Source: SVTX01 sp045632305 (lineage in GTDB: Bacteria > Bacillota > Clostridia > Oscillospirales > CAG-272). Taken from it: DNA of 60,734 nt. Position numbers and translations under genes: made by a program. The notes under the pieces are model-generated. The model saw only the letters and a program-made list of their open reading frames with translations. It was not told where the DNA came from and ran no database searches. The stretch spans positions 1 through 60,734 of the forward strand of contig JAZQWL010000015.1 in assembly GCA_045632305.1 (NCBI GenBank), written 5' to 3'. Below are positions 51,960-60,734 of this stretch, one piece after another. Position 1 is the first letter of the stretch; each line of letters starts with the position of its first letter.

Positions 51960-52571
51960 ATGAAAAAGGTTAAAATAGCGGTTTTGGTATCGGGCGGCGG
52001 CTCGAATCTTCAGGCAATTATAGACTATGCAAAAGAGGGACATATTCCTCACGGCGAGCTTTCGCTTGTTATTTCGAGCACGAAGGAAGCGTACGCGTTA
52101 ATACGTGCGAACATGGCGGGTATCCCCACACGAGTTGTGTCGAGAAAGGATGATCCCGACGCATTTGAGGAAAAGATCCTTGAAGCGCTCAGAGAATATG
52201 AGATCGATATGATCGTTCTTGCGGGCTTTATGAGTATTCTTTCGGAGGATTTTATAAAGAGATTTCCCGAGCGTATCATAAACATTCACCCCTCGCTCAT
52301 TCCGTCGTTTTGCGGCAAGGGATTCTACGGTCTTCGCGTGCATGAGGCGGCGCTTAGATACGGTGTAAAGGTAACGGGCGCGACGGTTCATTTTGTAAAT
52401 GAAATTCCCGACGGCGGCAAAATTATTTTGCAGAAATCGGTAGCGATCCGCAAGGACGATACCCCCGAGAGCTTGCAGAAGCACGTTATGAGAAATGCGG
52501 AATGGATCATTTTGCCAAGAGCAGTTGAAATGGTTGCAAAATCCCTCGTTACAGGCAAAAGAGATTTCTAA
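51960..52571 (+). CDS. purN: Phosphoribosylglycinamide formyltransferase PurN
   Basis: A 203-residue folate-dependent GAR transformylase. KIAVLVSGGGSNLQAIID opens the Rossmann fold, IINIHPSLIPSF holds the catalytic histidine, and GATVHFVNEIPDGGKIILQ the aspartate. It is in the standard purM-purN-purD order. Confidence 0.97.
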   Translation: MKKVKIAVLVSGGGSNLQAIIDYAKEGHIPHGELSLVISSTKEAYALIRANMAGIPTRVVSRKDDPDAFEEKILEALREYEIDMIVLAGFMSILSEDFIKRFPERIINIHPSLIPSFCGKGFYGLRVHEAALRYGVKVTGATVHFVNEIPDGGKIILQKSVAIRKDDTPESLQKHVMRNAEWIILPRAVEMVAKSLVTGKRDF

Positions 52572-52600
52572 GACAGGCGCGAGTGCCAAGGAGAATTAAG

Positions 52601-53866
52601 ATGAAGGTTATGGTTGTTGGCGGCGGTGGCCGCGAGCATGCTATTATTAAAAAGTTAAAAGAAAATAAGGATATTGATACGGTCTACGCGCTCCCCGGCA
52701 ACGGAGGAATTGCCGCCGATGCGGTATGCATTCCCGTGGGCGCAAAGGACATTGACGGCATTGTAGAATTCGCGGTAAATAAAAGAATCGATTTTGCGGT
52801 CGTAGCTCCCGACGATCCCCTCGTGCTTGGCGCGGTTGACGCGCTTGAGGAGAAGGGAATCAAGTGCTTCGGTCCTCGCAAGAATGCGGCTATTATCGAG
52901 GGAAGCAAGGTCTTTTCCAAGAATCTTATGAAAAAGTACAATATTCCCACAGCGGCATACGAGGTTTTCGAGGATATTGATGCTGCACTCAAGTATCTTG
53001 AGAATGCTCCCATTCCGACAGTTATCAAGGCGGACGGTCTTGCTCTCGGTAAGGGCGTTATTATCGCGCAGACACGCGACGAGGCGATGGATGCCGTTCG
53101 TTCCATGATGGAGGACAAGAAGTTCGGTGAGAGCGGAAGCCGAGTTGTTATCGAGGAATTCCTTGAGGGCCCCGAGGTTTCGGTGCTTGCATTTACGGAC
53201 GGCTTGACGGTAGCTCCCATGGTTTCTTCAATGGACCACAAGAGAGCGCTTGACGGCGACCTCGGACTTAACACGGGCGGCATGGGTACTGTTGCTCCCA
53301 ATCCTTATTACACCCCCGATATTGCAGAGCGTTGCATGAATGAAATATTCTTGCCTACGATGAACGCAATGAACGCGGAGGGAAGAACGTTTCGCGGTTG
53401 CCTTTACTTCGGTCTTATGCTTACAGCCGATGGCCCTCGCGTGATCGAATACAACTGCCGTTTCGGTGACCCCGAGACACAGGTCGTTCTCCCGCTTCTT
53501 AAAACTGACCTTTTGACGGTTATGCAGGCGGTAGCGGACGAGCGTTTGTCCGAGATTGACGTTGAGTTTGCAGACGAGTTTGCTTGCTGTGTAATCTCGG
53601 CATCCAACGGTTATCCCGAAAAGTACGAGAGCGGTTTTGAAATTGAAATTCCCGAAAAGATAAACGCAGAGGTGTTCGTTGCGGGCGCAAAGCTTGCGGG
53701 CGGTAAGCTTCTTACCGCAGGCGGTCGAGTTCTTGGCGTAACTGCAACGGCTTCTACACTTGAAGAAGCAATCGAGAAGGCATACAAGGCAACGGAAAAG
53801 GTAAGCTTTAGCAGTCAGTATTACCGTAAGGATATTGGCAAGCGCGCGCTTTTGGCGCTTAAATGA
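52601..53866 (+). CDS. purD: Phosphoribosylamine-glycine ligase PurD
   Basis: A 421-residue ATP-grasp enzyme making GAR. VMVVGGGGREHAII, VVAPDDPLVLGAVDAL, VIKADGLALGKGVIIA and the metal-site YNCRFGDPETQVVLPLL are clear. The start at 52601 follows AAGGAGA. Its stop overlaps an upstream ATG of purL. Confidence 0.97.
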   Translation: MKVMVVGGGGREHAIIKKLKENKDIDTVYALPGNGGIAADAVCIPVGAKDIDGIVEFAVNKRIDFAVVAPDDPLVLGAVDALEEKGIKCFGPRKNAAIIEGSKVFSKNLMKKYNIPTAAYEVFEDIDAALKYLENAPIPTVIKADGLALGKGVIIAQTRDEAMDAVRSMMEDKKFGESGSRVVIEEFLEGPEVSVLAFTDGLTVAPMVSSMDHKRALDGDLGLNTGGMGTVAPNPYYTPDIAERCMNEIFLPTMNAMNAEGRTFRGCLYFGLMLTADGPRVIEYNCRFGDPETQVVLPLLKTDLLTVMQAVADERLSEIDVEFADEFACCVISASNGYPEKYESGFEIEIPEKINAEVFVAGAKLAGGKLLTAGGRVLGVTATASTLEEAIEKAYKATEKVSFSSQYYRKDIGKRALLALK

Positions 53867-53877
53867 AAGGATTAGAT

Positions 53878-56800
53878 ATGGTTTTCAGAATATACGTTGA
53901 AAAGAAATCAGGGCTTGATAACGAGGCGCGCTCGCTTCATGCCGACATTTGCGGACTTCTTTCCATAAATTCGGTAAAGAAGGTTCGTCTTCTCAACAGA
54001 TACGACGTTGAAAATATCGAAAAGGAGCTTTTCGATTATACAGTGGGTACGGTCTTCTCCGAGCCCCAGCTGGATAATGTCACAAAGACACTCGAATACA
54101 ACGAGGGTGATACTGTTTTCGCGGTAGAATATCTCCCCGGTCAGTTCGACCAGAGAGCCGACTCCGCCGCTCAGTGCGTTCAGCTTATTTCCCAGAAGGA
54201 AAGACCTCTTGTAAAAACTGCAAGAGTTTATATTCTTGAGGGTAATCCTACGGCAGATGAGCTTGCGGCAATCAAGAAGTACGTTATCAACCCCGTTGAG
54301 TCCCGTGAGGCGACTCTCGATGAGTTTGAAACGCTTAAGGCGGAATACGATATTCCCGAAAGCGTAAGAACACTCGATGGATTCACATCCCTTGATGAGG
54401 ACGGACTTTCCGCATTCGTTAAGGAAAACGGCCTTGCTATGGACCTTGACGATATCAAGTTCTGCCAGAAGTATTTTATAGACGAGCAGAGAGATCCCAC
54501 GATTACGGAAATTAAAATGATCGATACGTATTGGTCGGATCATTGCCGTCATACTACCTTCCTTACAACTATTGACAGCGTTGAGTTTGAGGACGATCTT
54601 CTCGCTCGCGCTTATGAGGATTACATAAACGTTCGTGCCCAGCTCGGCAGAACAAAGCCCATAAATCTTATGGACATCGCAACTGTTGCCACAAAGTATC
54701 TCAAGAGCATCGGTTGTCTTACAAAGCTTGACGAGAGCGAAGAGATCAACGCTTGCACGGTTAAGATCAAGGTTGATTTTGACGGAGAAAAAGAGGACTG
54801 GCTCCTCCTTTTCAAGAACGAAACACATAACCATCCTACAGAAATCGAGCCCTTCGGCGGTGCGGCAACGTGTATCGGCGGCGCTATCCGAGATCCTCTT
54901 TCGGGTAGATCCTACGTTTACGCGGCTATGAGAGTTACGGGTGCGGCAGATCCTACAGTTCCCGTATCCGAGACACTCAAGGGAAAGCTCCCCCAGAGAA
55001 AGATCGTAACAACTGCTGCGGCAGGTTATTCTTCATACGGAAACCAGATTGGTCTTGCAACCGGTCAGGTTGACGAAATTTATCATCCCGGTTACGTTGC
55101 AAAGAGAATGGAGATCGGTGCAGTTATAGCGGCCGCTCCCGAAGCAAACGTAAGACGTGAATGTCCTGCCGACGCAGATATCGTAATTCTTCTCGGCGGT
55201 AGAACAGGACGTGACGGATGTGGCGGTGCTACGGGCTCGTCAAAGTCCCATACACTCGAATCCCTCGAGTCCTGCGGAGCAGAAGTTCAGAAGGGTAACG
55301 CACCTGAAGAAAGAAAGCTCCAGAGACTCTTCAGAAATCCCGAAGCATCAAGACTTATTAAGAGATGTAACGATTTTGGTGCGGGCGGTGTGTCCGTTGC
55401 GGTTGGTGAGCTTGCTGACGGACTTGAAATTGACCTCAATGCAGTTCCCAAGAAATATGAAGGTCTTGACGGTACAGAGCTTGCTATTTCCGAATCCCAG
55501 GAAAGAATGGCAGTTGTAGTTGAGGCACAGGACGTTGAAGCGTTTATCGCTTTGGCTCAAAAGGAAAACCTTGAGGCAACGATCGTTGCCCGCGTAACTG
55601 AAGAAGCTCGCCTTCGCATGAAGTGGAACGGAAAATATATCGTTGATATTTCAAGAGAATTCTTAAATTCCAACGGCGCTGAAAAGCATATTACAGTCAA
55701 GGCGTCAAGCACAACTGATTTTGATAAGGCGATAGATGAATCCAAGGGCTTCACATCTCTTATGACAGCTATGGCGAGCGATCTCAATATCTGCTCCAAG
55801 CGTGGCTTGTCCGAAAGATTTGACTCCACGATCGGTGCGGGTAGCGTGCTTATGCCCTTTGGCGGTAAAGAACAGCTCACTCCTATTCAGGCAATGGCGC
55901 ACAAGATCTCCGCAGAGGACAGATTTACAAACACATCCTCCGTTATGTCTTGGGGCTACAATCCCTTTATCGCGGAAAAATCGCCCTTCCATTCCGCATA
56001 TTATGCGGTAATCGAATCCGTATCCAAGCTTATTGCAACCGGTGCGAAGTTCGAGGACGTTTATCTCACTTTCCAGGAATATATGGAAAAGCCCGGTAAG
56101 AATCCTGCAAGATGGGGCAAGCCCATGGCGGCGCTCCTTGGCGCATTTGAGGCGCAGTGCGATCTTCGTATCGCGGCTATCGGTGGTAAGGACTCCATGA
56201 GCGGTAGCTTTGAGGATATCGACGTTCCTCCTACACTCGTTTCCTTTGCGGTTACAACAACTGATGCAAAGAATATCACAAGCCCCGAGTTCAAGGGTGC
56301 AGGCCACAAGGTCGTTCTCTTGACACCCGAATATAACAGCGACAAGCTCCCTGTAACAAAGTCGCTTCTTGCAATTTACGATAAGGTTGCTTCTCTTGTA
56401 AGAGAGGGCAAGGCGCTCGCGCTTTATACGCCTACTTACGGCGGTATCGCAGAAGCGGTATTCAAGATGAGTATAGGTAACGGTGTCGGCTTTGAATACA
56501 GTGATGAGTTTACACTTTCCGAAATTTTTGGATACAAGTACGGCTCGTTTATCGTTGAGCTTGCGGGCGAGGTTGAATTCCCCGAGGAAATGAACGTTCG
56601 TACACTCGGTGTGACAACGGAAGAGAAGGCGATCACGTTTAGCGGTGAGTCCGTTTCGATCGCAGAAGCTCTTGACGTTTACGAATCCAAGCTCGAGGGT
56701 GTATATCCCTGCAATATCAAGCAGGGCAAGGGAGAAGAGATCCCCACCGTTGAATACAAGAGCGAAAAGACCTTCCGCGCGGCAAATATCATTACGGCAA

Positions 56801-57597
56801 GACCTAAGGTTGTGATCCCCGTATTCCCCGGAACTAACTGTGAATACGATACGGCAAAGGCGTTCCTTCGCGCAGGTGCCGATCCCGAAATCATCGTAAT
56901 CAAGAATCTTACACCCGCGGCGGTAACAGAGTCCGTTGACTACGTTGCGAGCGCAATCAAGAACTCCCAGATGATCTTCATCCCCGGCGGATTCTCGGGC
57001 GGTGACGAGCCCGACGGATCGGGTAAGTTCATTACCGCGTTCTTCCGTAACGGTAAGATCAAGGATGAGGTTCATGAGCTTCTCAAGTGTCGTGACGGTC
57101 TTATGGCGGGTATCTGTAACGGCTTCCAGGCACTTATCAAGCTCGGTCTTGTTCCTTACGGTGAGATTATTGATACGGACGAAAATTGTCCCACACTTAC
57201 GTTCAATACAATCGGCAGACATCAGTCCAGAGTAGTCAGAACAAGAGTATGTACGGACAATTCTCCCTGGCTTATGAATACAAAGGTTGGCGAGATCTAT
57301 AACGTGCCGATCTCCCACGGTGAAGGCCGCTTCCTTTGTGATGAGGCGACTGTAAAGAAGCTTGCGGAAAACGGACAGATCATGACTCAGTACGTTGACC
57401 TTGACGGCAAGCCCACAGAAGATATTCATTTCAATCCCAATAACTCCGTATGGGCGGTTGAAGGTATTACTTCTCCCGACGGACGAGTTATCGGTAAGAT
57501 GGGCCATTCCGAGCGAATCGGCGAGCATCTTTACAAGAATATCGACGGCAAGTTCGATATGGGACTCTTTGAATCCGCAGTTAAGTATTATAAGTAA
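53878..57597 (+). CDS. purL: Single-chain phosphoribosylformylglycinamidine synthase PurL
   Basis: About 1,239 residues, the large fused form with PurS-like, PurL-like and PurQ-like regions in one chain, of the type frequent in Clostridia. The synthase part has DTYWSDHCRHTTFLT (near 222), NETHNHPTEIEPFGGAATCI and GGKDSMSGSF. The C-terminal glutaminase has IPVFPGTNCEYDTAKAF, the nucleophile in GICNGFQALIKLG (near 1,079) and ISHGEGRF, so glutamine use is intact here, unlike in PurF. The start at 53878 follows AAAGGA; the ATG at 53863 would overlap the purD stop. Confidence 0.96.
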   Translation: MVFRIYVEKKSGLDNEARSLHADICGLLSINSVKKVRLLNRYDVENIEKELFDYTVGTVFSEPQLDNVTKTLEYNEGDTVFAVEYLPGQFDQRADSAAQCVQLISQKERPLVKTARVYILEGNPTADELAAIKKYVINPVESREATLDEFETLKAEYDIPESVRTLDGFTSLDEDGLSAFVKENGLAMDLDDIKFCQKYFIDEQRDPTITEIKMIDTYWSDHCRHTTFLTTIDSVEFEDDLLARAYEDYINVRAQLGRTKPINLMDIATVATKYLKSIGCLTKLDESEEINACTVKIKVDFDGEKEDWLLLFKNETHNHPTEIEPFGGAATCIGGAIRDPLSGRSYVYAAMRVTGAADPTVPVSETLKGKLPQRKIVTTAAAGYSSYGNQIGLATGQVDEIYHPGYVAKRMEIGAVIAAAPEANVRRECPADADIVILLGGRTGRDGCGGATGSSKSHTLESLESCGAEVQKGNAPEERKLQRLFRNPEASRLIKRCNDFGAGGVSVAVGELADGLEIDLNAVPKKYEGLDGTELAISESQERMAVVVEAQDVEAFIALAQKENLEATIVARVTEEARLRMKWNGKYIVDISREFLNSNGAEKHITVKASSTTDFDKAIDESKGFTSLMTAMASDLNICSKRGLSERFDSTIGAGSVLMPFGGKEQLTPIQAMAHKISAEDRFTNTSSVMSWGYNPFIAEKSPFHSAYYAVIESVSKLIATGAKFEDVYLTFQEYMEKPGKNPARWGKPMAALLGAFEAQCDLRIAAIGGKDSMSGSFEDIDVPPTLVSFAVTTTDAKNITSPEFKGAGHKVVLLTPEYNSDKLPVTKSLLAIYDKVASLVREGKALALYTPTYGGIAEAVFKMSIGNGVGFEYSDEFTLSEIFGYKYGSFIVELAGEVEFPEEMNVRTLGVTTEEKAITFSGESVSIAEALDVYESKLEGVYPCNIKQGKGEEIPTVEYKSEKTFRAANIITARPKVVIPVFPGTNCEYDTAKAFLRAGADPEIIVIKNLTPAAVTESVDYVASAIKNSQMIFIPGGFSGGDEPDGSGKFITAFFRNGKIKDEVHELLKCRDGLMAGICNGFQALIKLGLVPYGEIIDTDENCPTLTFNTIGRHQSRVVRTRVCTDNSPWLMNTKVGEIYNVPISHGEGRFLCDEATVKKLAENGQIMTQYVDLDGKPTEDIHFNPNNSVWAVEGITSPDGRVIGKMGHSERIGEHLYKNIDGKFDMGLFESAVKYYK

Positions 57598-57607
57598 TTT
57601 AAATCAT

Positions 57608-57634
57608 AAAAGAGCGTGGCTTCCACGCTCTTTT
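57608..57634. terminator. Terminator of the purine operon
   Basis: AAAAGAGCGTGG, loop CTT, CCACGCTCTTTT, then more T's. Confidence 0.9.
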
Positions 57635-57727
57635 TGATTTGCAAAATTGTTTTTTCGGCATTTTTCACCGTAAAAAAGGATGTTTTCAAGAAAATTCAAA
57701 AAAATATGAAATTTTTAGAAAAAATTC

Positions 57728-57756
57728 TTGCAAAACGAAATATTTTGTGATACAAT
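57728..57756 (+). promoter_or_regulatory. Promoter of gdhA
   Basis: TTGCAA (57728-57733), 17 bases, TACAAT (57751-57756), with a leader of about 55 bases ending in TTGGAGG. Confidence 0.65.
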
Positions 57757-57815
57757 ATACCCATAGTTTTTTTGCGTCATATTATGTAATAAGATGCAGT
57801 TTGGAGGAAAGAATT

Positions 57816-59159
57816 ATGTCCAATTATGTAAAGAACGTTATGGCGGATCTTATCGCCAGAAATCCCAATGAACCCGAATTTCATCAGGCGGCAGAGGAGA
57901 TCCTCGAGTCCCTCTCCGTAGTTTTCGATAAGCACCCCGAATATGAAAAGGCGGGTCTGCTTGAGAGATTCGTTGAGCCCGAGAGAATCATTCTTTTCAG
58001 AGTTCCGTGGGTTGATGACAACGGCGCGGTTCACGTAAACAAGGGCTACAGAATTCAGTATAATAGCGCAATCGGTCCTTATAAGGGCGGTCTTAGATTC
58101 CATCCTACGGTAAATCTTTCCATTTTGAAGTTCCTCGGCTTCGAACAGATTTTGAAGAACAGCTTGACAGGTCTTCCCATCGGCGGCGGCAAGGGTGGCT
58201 CCGACTTTAACCCCAAGGGCAGAAGTGACAATGAAATTATGCGATTCTGCCAGTCCTTTATGACAGAGCTTTACCGTCATATCGGCCCCGACGTTGACGT
58301 TCCTGCGGGTGACATCGGTGTAGGCGCGCGTGAAGTCGGCTTCCTTTACGGTCAGTATAAGAGAATTCGCGGCGCGTTCGAAAACGGCGTGCTTACGGGT
58401 AAGGGACTTGCTTACGGCGGAAGTCTTATCCGTCCTGAAGCCACGGGCTTTGGCGCTGTTTACTTTGCAAAGAGCATGCTTGAGCGCTTTGGCGATAGCT
58501 TTGAGGGTAAGACGGCGGCAATTTCGGGCTACGGAAACGTTGCCTGGGGCGCGGCAAAGAAGTTCACTGAGCTTGGCGCAAAGGTTGTAACTATTTCGGG
58601 CTCGAAGGGTTACGTTTACATAGAAAACGGCATCAATGACGAGATGTTACAGTTCATGCTTAAGATCCGTCAGTCGAGAGACCTCGGCATCGAGGACTTT
58701 GCAAAGGAGTTCAACCTTCCTTTCTATGCGGGAGAAAAGCCCTGGGGCGTAAAGGCAGATATCCTTATGCCTTGCGCTACGCAGAACGAGGTCGATATTG
58801 AAAACGCAAAGGCAATTGTTGCAAACGGCGTTAAGTATTACATTGAGGCGTCCAATATGCCCACCTCCAACGAGGCGGTTAAATACCTTCAGGAAAACGG
58901 CGTAAACGTTGCTCCCGGTAAGGCGGCAAACGCGGGCGGCGTTGCGGTTTCAGCTCTTGAAATGTCCCAGAACAGCCAGCGCTTGTCCTGGAGCAGAGAA
59001 GAGGTTGACGAGAAGCTCAAGGTAATTATGAAGAACATTCACGATAATGCGGCAGCTACTGCTGAGGAATACGGCTTTGGCTACAATCTTGTTAAGGGCG
59101 CGAATATCGCGGGCTTTAAGAAGGTTGCCGAGGCAATGATGGCTCAGGGAGTAATTTAA
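57816..59159 (+). CDS. gdhA: Hexameric glutamate dehydrogenase (NADP type)
   Basis: A 447-residue enzyme that interconverts 2-oxoglutarate plus ammonia and glutamate. IGPYKGGLRFHPTVNLSILK has the substrate lysine, LPIGGGKGGSDFNPKGRSDNE the catalytic lysine and surrounding loop, DVDVPAGDIGVGAREVGF the key aspartate, and ISGYGNVAWGAAKK the nucleotide fold. Length and the GSKGYVY segment fit the assimilatory NADP form. The start at 57816 has TTGGAGG upstream; the long in-frame extension to 57639 runs through the promoter. Confidence 0.95.
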   Translation: MSNYVKNVMADLIARNPNEPEFHQAAEEILESLSVVFDKHPEYEKAGLLERFVEPERIILFRVPWVDDNGAVHVNKGYRIQYNSAIGPYKGGLRFHPTVNLSILKFLGFEQILKNSLTGLPIGGGKGGSDFNPKGRSDNEIMRFCQSFMTELYRHIGPDVDVPAGDIGVGAREVGFLYGQYKRIRGAFENGVLTGKGLAYGGSLIRPEATGFGAVYFAKSMLERFGDSFEGKTAAISGYGNVAWGAAKKFTELGAKVVTISGSKGYVYIENGINDEMLQFMLKIRQSRDLGIEDFAKEFNLPFYAGEKPWGVKADILMPCATQNEVDIENAKAIVANGVKYYIEASNMPTSNEAVKYLQENGVNVAPGKAANAGGVAVSALEMSQNSQRLSWSREEVDEKLKVIMKNIHDNAAATAEEYGFGYNLVKGANIAGFKKVAEAMMAQGVI

Positions 59160-59168
59160 AATAAAAAC

Positions 59169-59192
59169 ACACCCGCCGATATCGGCGGGTGT
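59169..59192. terminator. Bidirectional terminator after gdhA
   Basis: ACACCCGCCGAT and its exact complement form a 24-base palindrome with A-rich and T-rich flanks between convergent genes. Confidence 0.85.
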
Positions 59193-59198
59193 AAAATT

Positions 59199-60455
59199 TT
59201 ATTTATACCAATTGGATTTCTGATAATAATCGTAAAGCTCGGCAACCTCGTCATCGTCAAGAATTCCGTTCTCATAAGCTTCATCCAAATCGCAAAGCTC
59301 TCCGTTATAATAAACCCTCATAACCTCTTGAGCAAGACCGAACTCGAAATCATATCCACAAACCGTCAGTGTTTTCCCTACTGGTAACACCGTAATATTG
59401 GCGGTTCTCAAAAGAACGCAATAAGCGCTGTCAAATATGCCGTAACACTCTATATAAACATCGCTGAGCGTTTGACCCTTCTCCGCATAATCCTCTCCGT
59501 GCGCCTCTATCAGGCGAGCAATTTGTATTTCTTGCTTAATTTCTTCAGCAAGCGCGGAGGGCACTTTGTTTTTCAGATGCTTCTCATTATAGTTCGCATA
59601 AAGCTCTGCTATCTCGGATTCATTAAGAATTCCGTTCTCGTATGCAGTGGTGAGATCATAAAGAGCTTCGTTAAAATAAACCTGTATCACGTCGGGAGTT
59701 CCGTAAACGAATTTATAGCCCGCAACGGTTACCTCCGTAACCGTACCCATTCTGCCGCCTGTTTTATCCCAAAGGATAACACAGTATGCATCGTCAAATA
59801 TACCGTAACATTCAATCGGTACGTCCATTGGCATATAACCGTATTCCTTATATGCTTCGCCGTACGTATTCTCTAAGAACAGATACTGTATCTTACGCTC
59901 GATTTTAAGCTCCATCGTGGGATCATCATCCTGTTCGATCTTACCCCATTTTATCTCTGTGTAATAATTATAAAGCTCCTCTATCTCGGCATCGTCAAGA
60001 ATCCCGTTTTCGTATGCCTTCGTCAAGCCGTAAAAATCGCCTTCGCAGTAAACTTTCATAGTGTTTGAACTGCTGAACATAAACGTGTATTCGCCGACTG
60101 TTTCTTCGGTTATCACAGTCATATACTCAACCCCGGGACGGGTCAAAATAACACAATAAGCGTTATCAAACACACCATAGCATATCAGAGTTATCTGGTC
60201 GGGAGAATTATAGAATTCTTTTGATTTTTCGATATAAGTCTTTTCAAAATACGCGCGCTTTATTTCATTTCTCATTTCCTCGGTAAGCTTACCCTTTTCG
60301 TTTTCGGATGGAGGATCCGTTTTTATTTCCGTCGTCGGCTCTTCAGCTTCCGATTCATCTAAGTCACTCGCGTCGCACGAAGCTAACGTAAACAAGAGGT
60401 TAACAACAAGCAATAACGCAATCATTAAAGAAATTGTTTTAATAAGCTTTTTCAT
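59199..60455 (-). CDS. Lipoprotein with three tandem repeats of about 120 residues
   Basis: A 418-residue exported lipoprotein. A signal with lipobox LASC places the lipid cysteine near residue 27, followed by a Glu/Ser/Thr-rich linker. Three repeats follow, each with a Cys-Tyr-Gly-(Val/Ile)-Phe-Asp segment, AYCVIL, a beta-rich middle and the conserved ending AYENGILDD or AYENGILNE, then E-(I/V)-x-ELY-x-x-Y. Each repeat contains two cysteines in the Cys-Tyr-Gly to Ala-Tyr-Cys region, which could form a disulphide. No known family is recognised. It has a consensus promoter, GGAGGA upstream, and is flanked by terminators, so it is monocistronic. Confidence 0.8.
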   Translation of the reverse strand: MKKLIKTISLMIALLLVVNLLFTLASCDASDLDESEAEEPTTEIKTDPPSENEKGKLTEEMRNEIKRAYFEKTYIEKSKEFYNSPDQITLICYGVFDNAYCVILTRPGVEYMTVITEETVGEYTFMFSSSNTMKVYCEGDFYGLTKAYENGILDDAEIEELYNYYTEIKWGKIEQDDDPTMELKIERKIQYLFLENTYGEAYKEYGYMPMDVPIECYGIFDDAYCVILWDKTGGRMGTVTEVTVAGYKFVYGTPDVIQVYFNEALYDLTTAYENGILNESEIAELYANYNEKHLKNKVPSALAEEIKQEIQIARLIEAHGEDYAEKGQTLSDVYIECYGIFDSAYCVLLRTANITVLPVGKTLTVCGYDFEFGLAQEVMRVYYNGELCDLDEAYENGILDDDEVAELYDYYQKSNWYK

Positions 60456-60506
60456 AAAATCCTCCTTATTTGCACAAGTTTGATAAATAATTATCTTTCC
60501 ACTTAT

Positions 60507-60535
60507 ATTATACCATAAATATGGCAGTTTGTCAA
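60507..60535 (-). promoter_or_regulatory. Consensus promoter of the repeat lipoprotein gene
   Basis: On the minus strand TTGACA (60535-60530) and TATAAT (60512-60507) are 17 bases apart, about 50 bases upstream of the ATG at 60455. Confidence 0.8.
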
Positions 60536-60542
60536 TAATTTC

Positions 60543-60734
60543 AAAAAAGCCCCCTTCGTATGCGTGTTATCCTTAACGGAGAACACGCAATGAATTGCAA
60601 CGGTGTTGCATGAATTGACACTGCGTATCATGAATTGCAGTAAACTGCATGAATTGCCCTGCGGGCATGATATTCGTTGCAATTCAATTCATGGAGCGAA
60701 GCGAGAAATAATGGCGAAGCCAATTCATGATGCG
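60543..60734. mobile_element. Second hairpin-array element, cut by the window edge
   Basis: AAAAAAGCCCCC-TTCG (60543-60558) looks like the left half and tetraloop of a terminator. The array follows with the hairpin GCGTGTT (60562-60568) / AACACGC (60582-60588) around the core TCCTTAACGGA (60570-60580), the same core whose complement is at 1556-1566 in the first element. The tag TGAATTG then recurs at 60591, 60611, 60631 and 60650 and its complement CAATTCA at 60680 and 60721, separated by small hairpins CAAC-GGT-GTTG, CAGT-AA-ACTG, GCCC-TGC-GGGC and GGC-GAA-GCC. The last of these also occurs in the first element. There is no gene in 60456-60734. Confidence 0.7.

Noticed and set aside
55705..57528. 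A 607-codon minus-strand frame inside purL
   Set aside because: It is antisense to unambiguous purL sequence and has no start site or family features.

Overview
The window reads as chromosomal DNA of a strictly anaerobic, low-to-medium GC member of the Clostridia (Bacillota), most likely an uncultured gut lineage near the Oscillospirales. The grounds are an endospore-lineage regulator (SpoVT) and a YlmC/YmxH-type protein, an ecfA1-ecfA2-ecfT-truA operon, a SipW-type signal peptidase, cohesin/dockerin proteins, Cheo-box (Firmicutes LexA) operators, a single-chain clostridial-type PurL and near-consensus TTGACA-17-TATAAT promoters. No rRNA or tRNA genes, CRISPR array or complete prophage were seen.

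Layout. 1-3.5 kb: the start of a leftward gene, an AraC regulator, a hairpin-array element lodged in the loop of a terminator, then leftward ygjV, fucU and spoVT. 3.6-6.3 kb: a surface-fibre-like cluster with two proteins bearing SipW-type signals around a SipW-type signal peptidase that carries a ribosomal-protein-uL15-like C-terminal domain. 6.6-13.7 kb: a strongly expressed two-gene operon encoding an 1,880-residue secreted protein (more than 30 CxxC repeats, cohesin-like domain, dockerin) and a membrane-anchored cohesin protein. 13.7-23.2 kb: a SpoVB-like flippase, an ABC-FtsX fusion, a heterodimeric ABC exporter and a RAYT transposase containing two inverted REP copies. 23.2-29.9 kb: leftward ruvA-ruvB with yfhO and DUF951; rightward ruvC and a methyltransferase. 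29.9-40.3 kb: ECF transporter module and truA, then DUF5711, CvpA-like, a ClpC/E-type unfoldase, a P-type-ATPase-like protein lacking its phosphorylation motif, and a YlmC-like protein. 40.3-48.6 kb: rpsB-tsf, an AT-rich barnase/barstar island with an interrupted barnase gene, small regulatory and membrane genes, ACT/UPF0210, SOS-controlled dinB and DUF1934. 48.7-59.2 kb: a purine operon (purE-F-M-N-D-L) behind an attenuator-like leader, then NADP-type gdhA. 59.2-60.7 kb: a three-repeat lipoprotein and the start of a second hairpin-array element.

How the parts fit. The SipW cluster and the cohesin/dockerin operon both build cell-surface structures and lie next to each other. The purine operon makes the inosinate precursor with a PurF that lacks the usual N-terminal glutaminase cysteine, while gdhA beside it assimilates ammonia. 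Two sequence-related hairpin arrays at the window ends share a terminal hairpin core but use different 7-base spacer tags. The left one has split a perfect terminator and is flanked by a 5-base direct repeat. This repeat family is the best candidate here for an undescribed mobile system.
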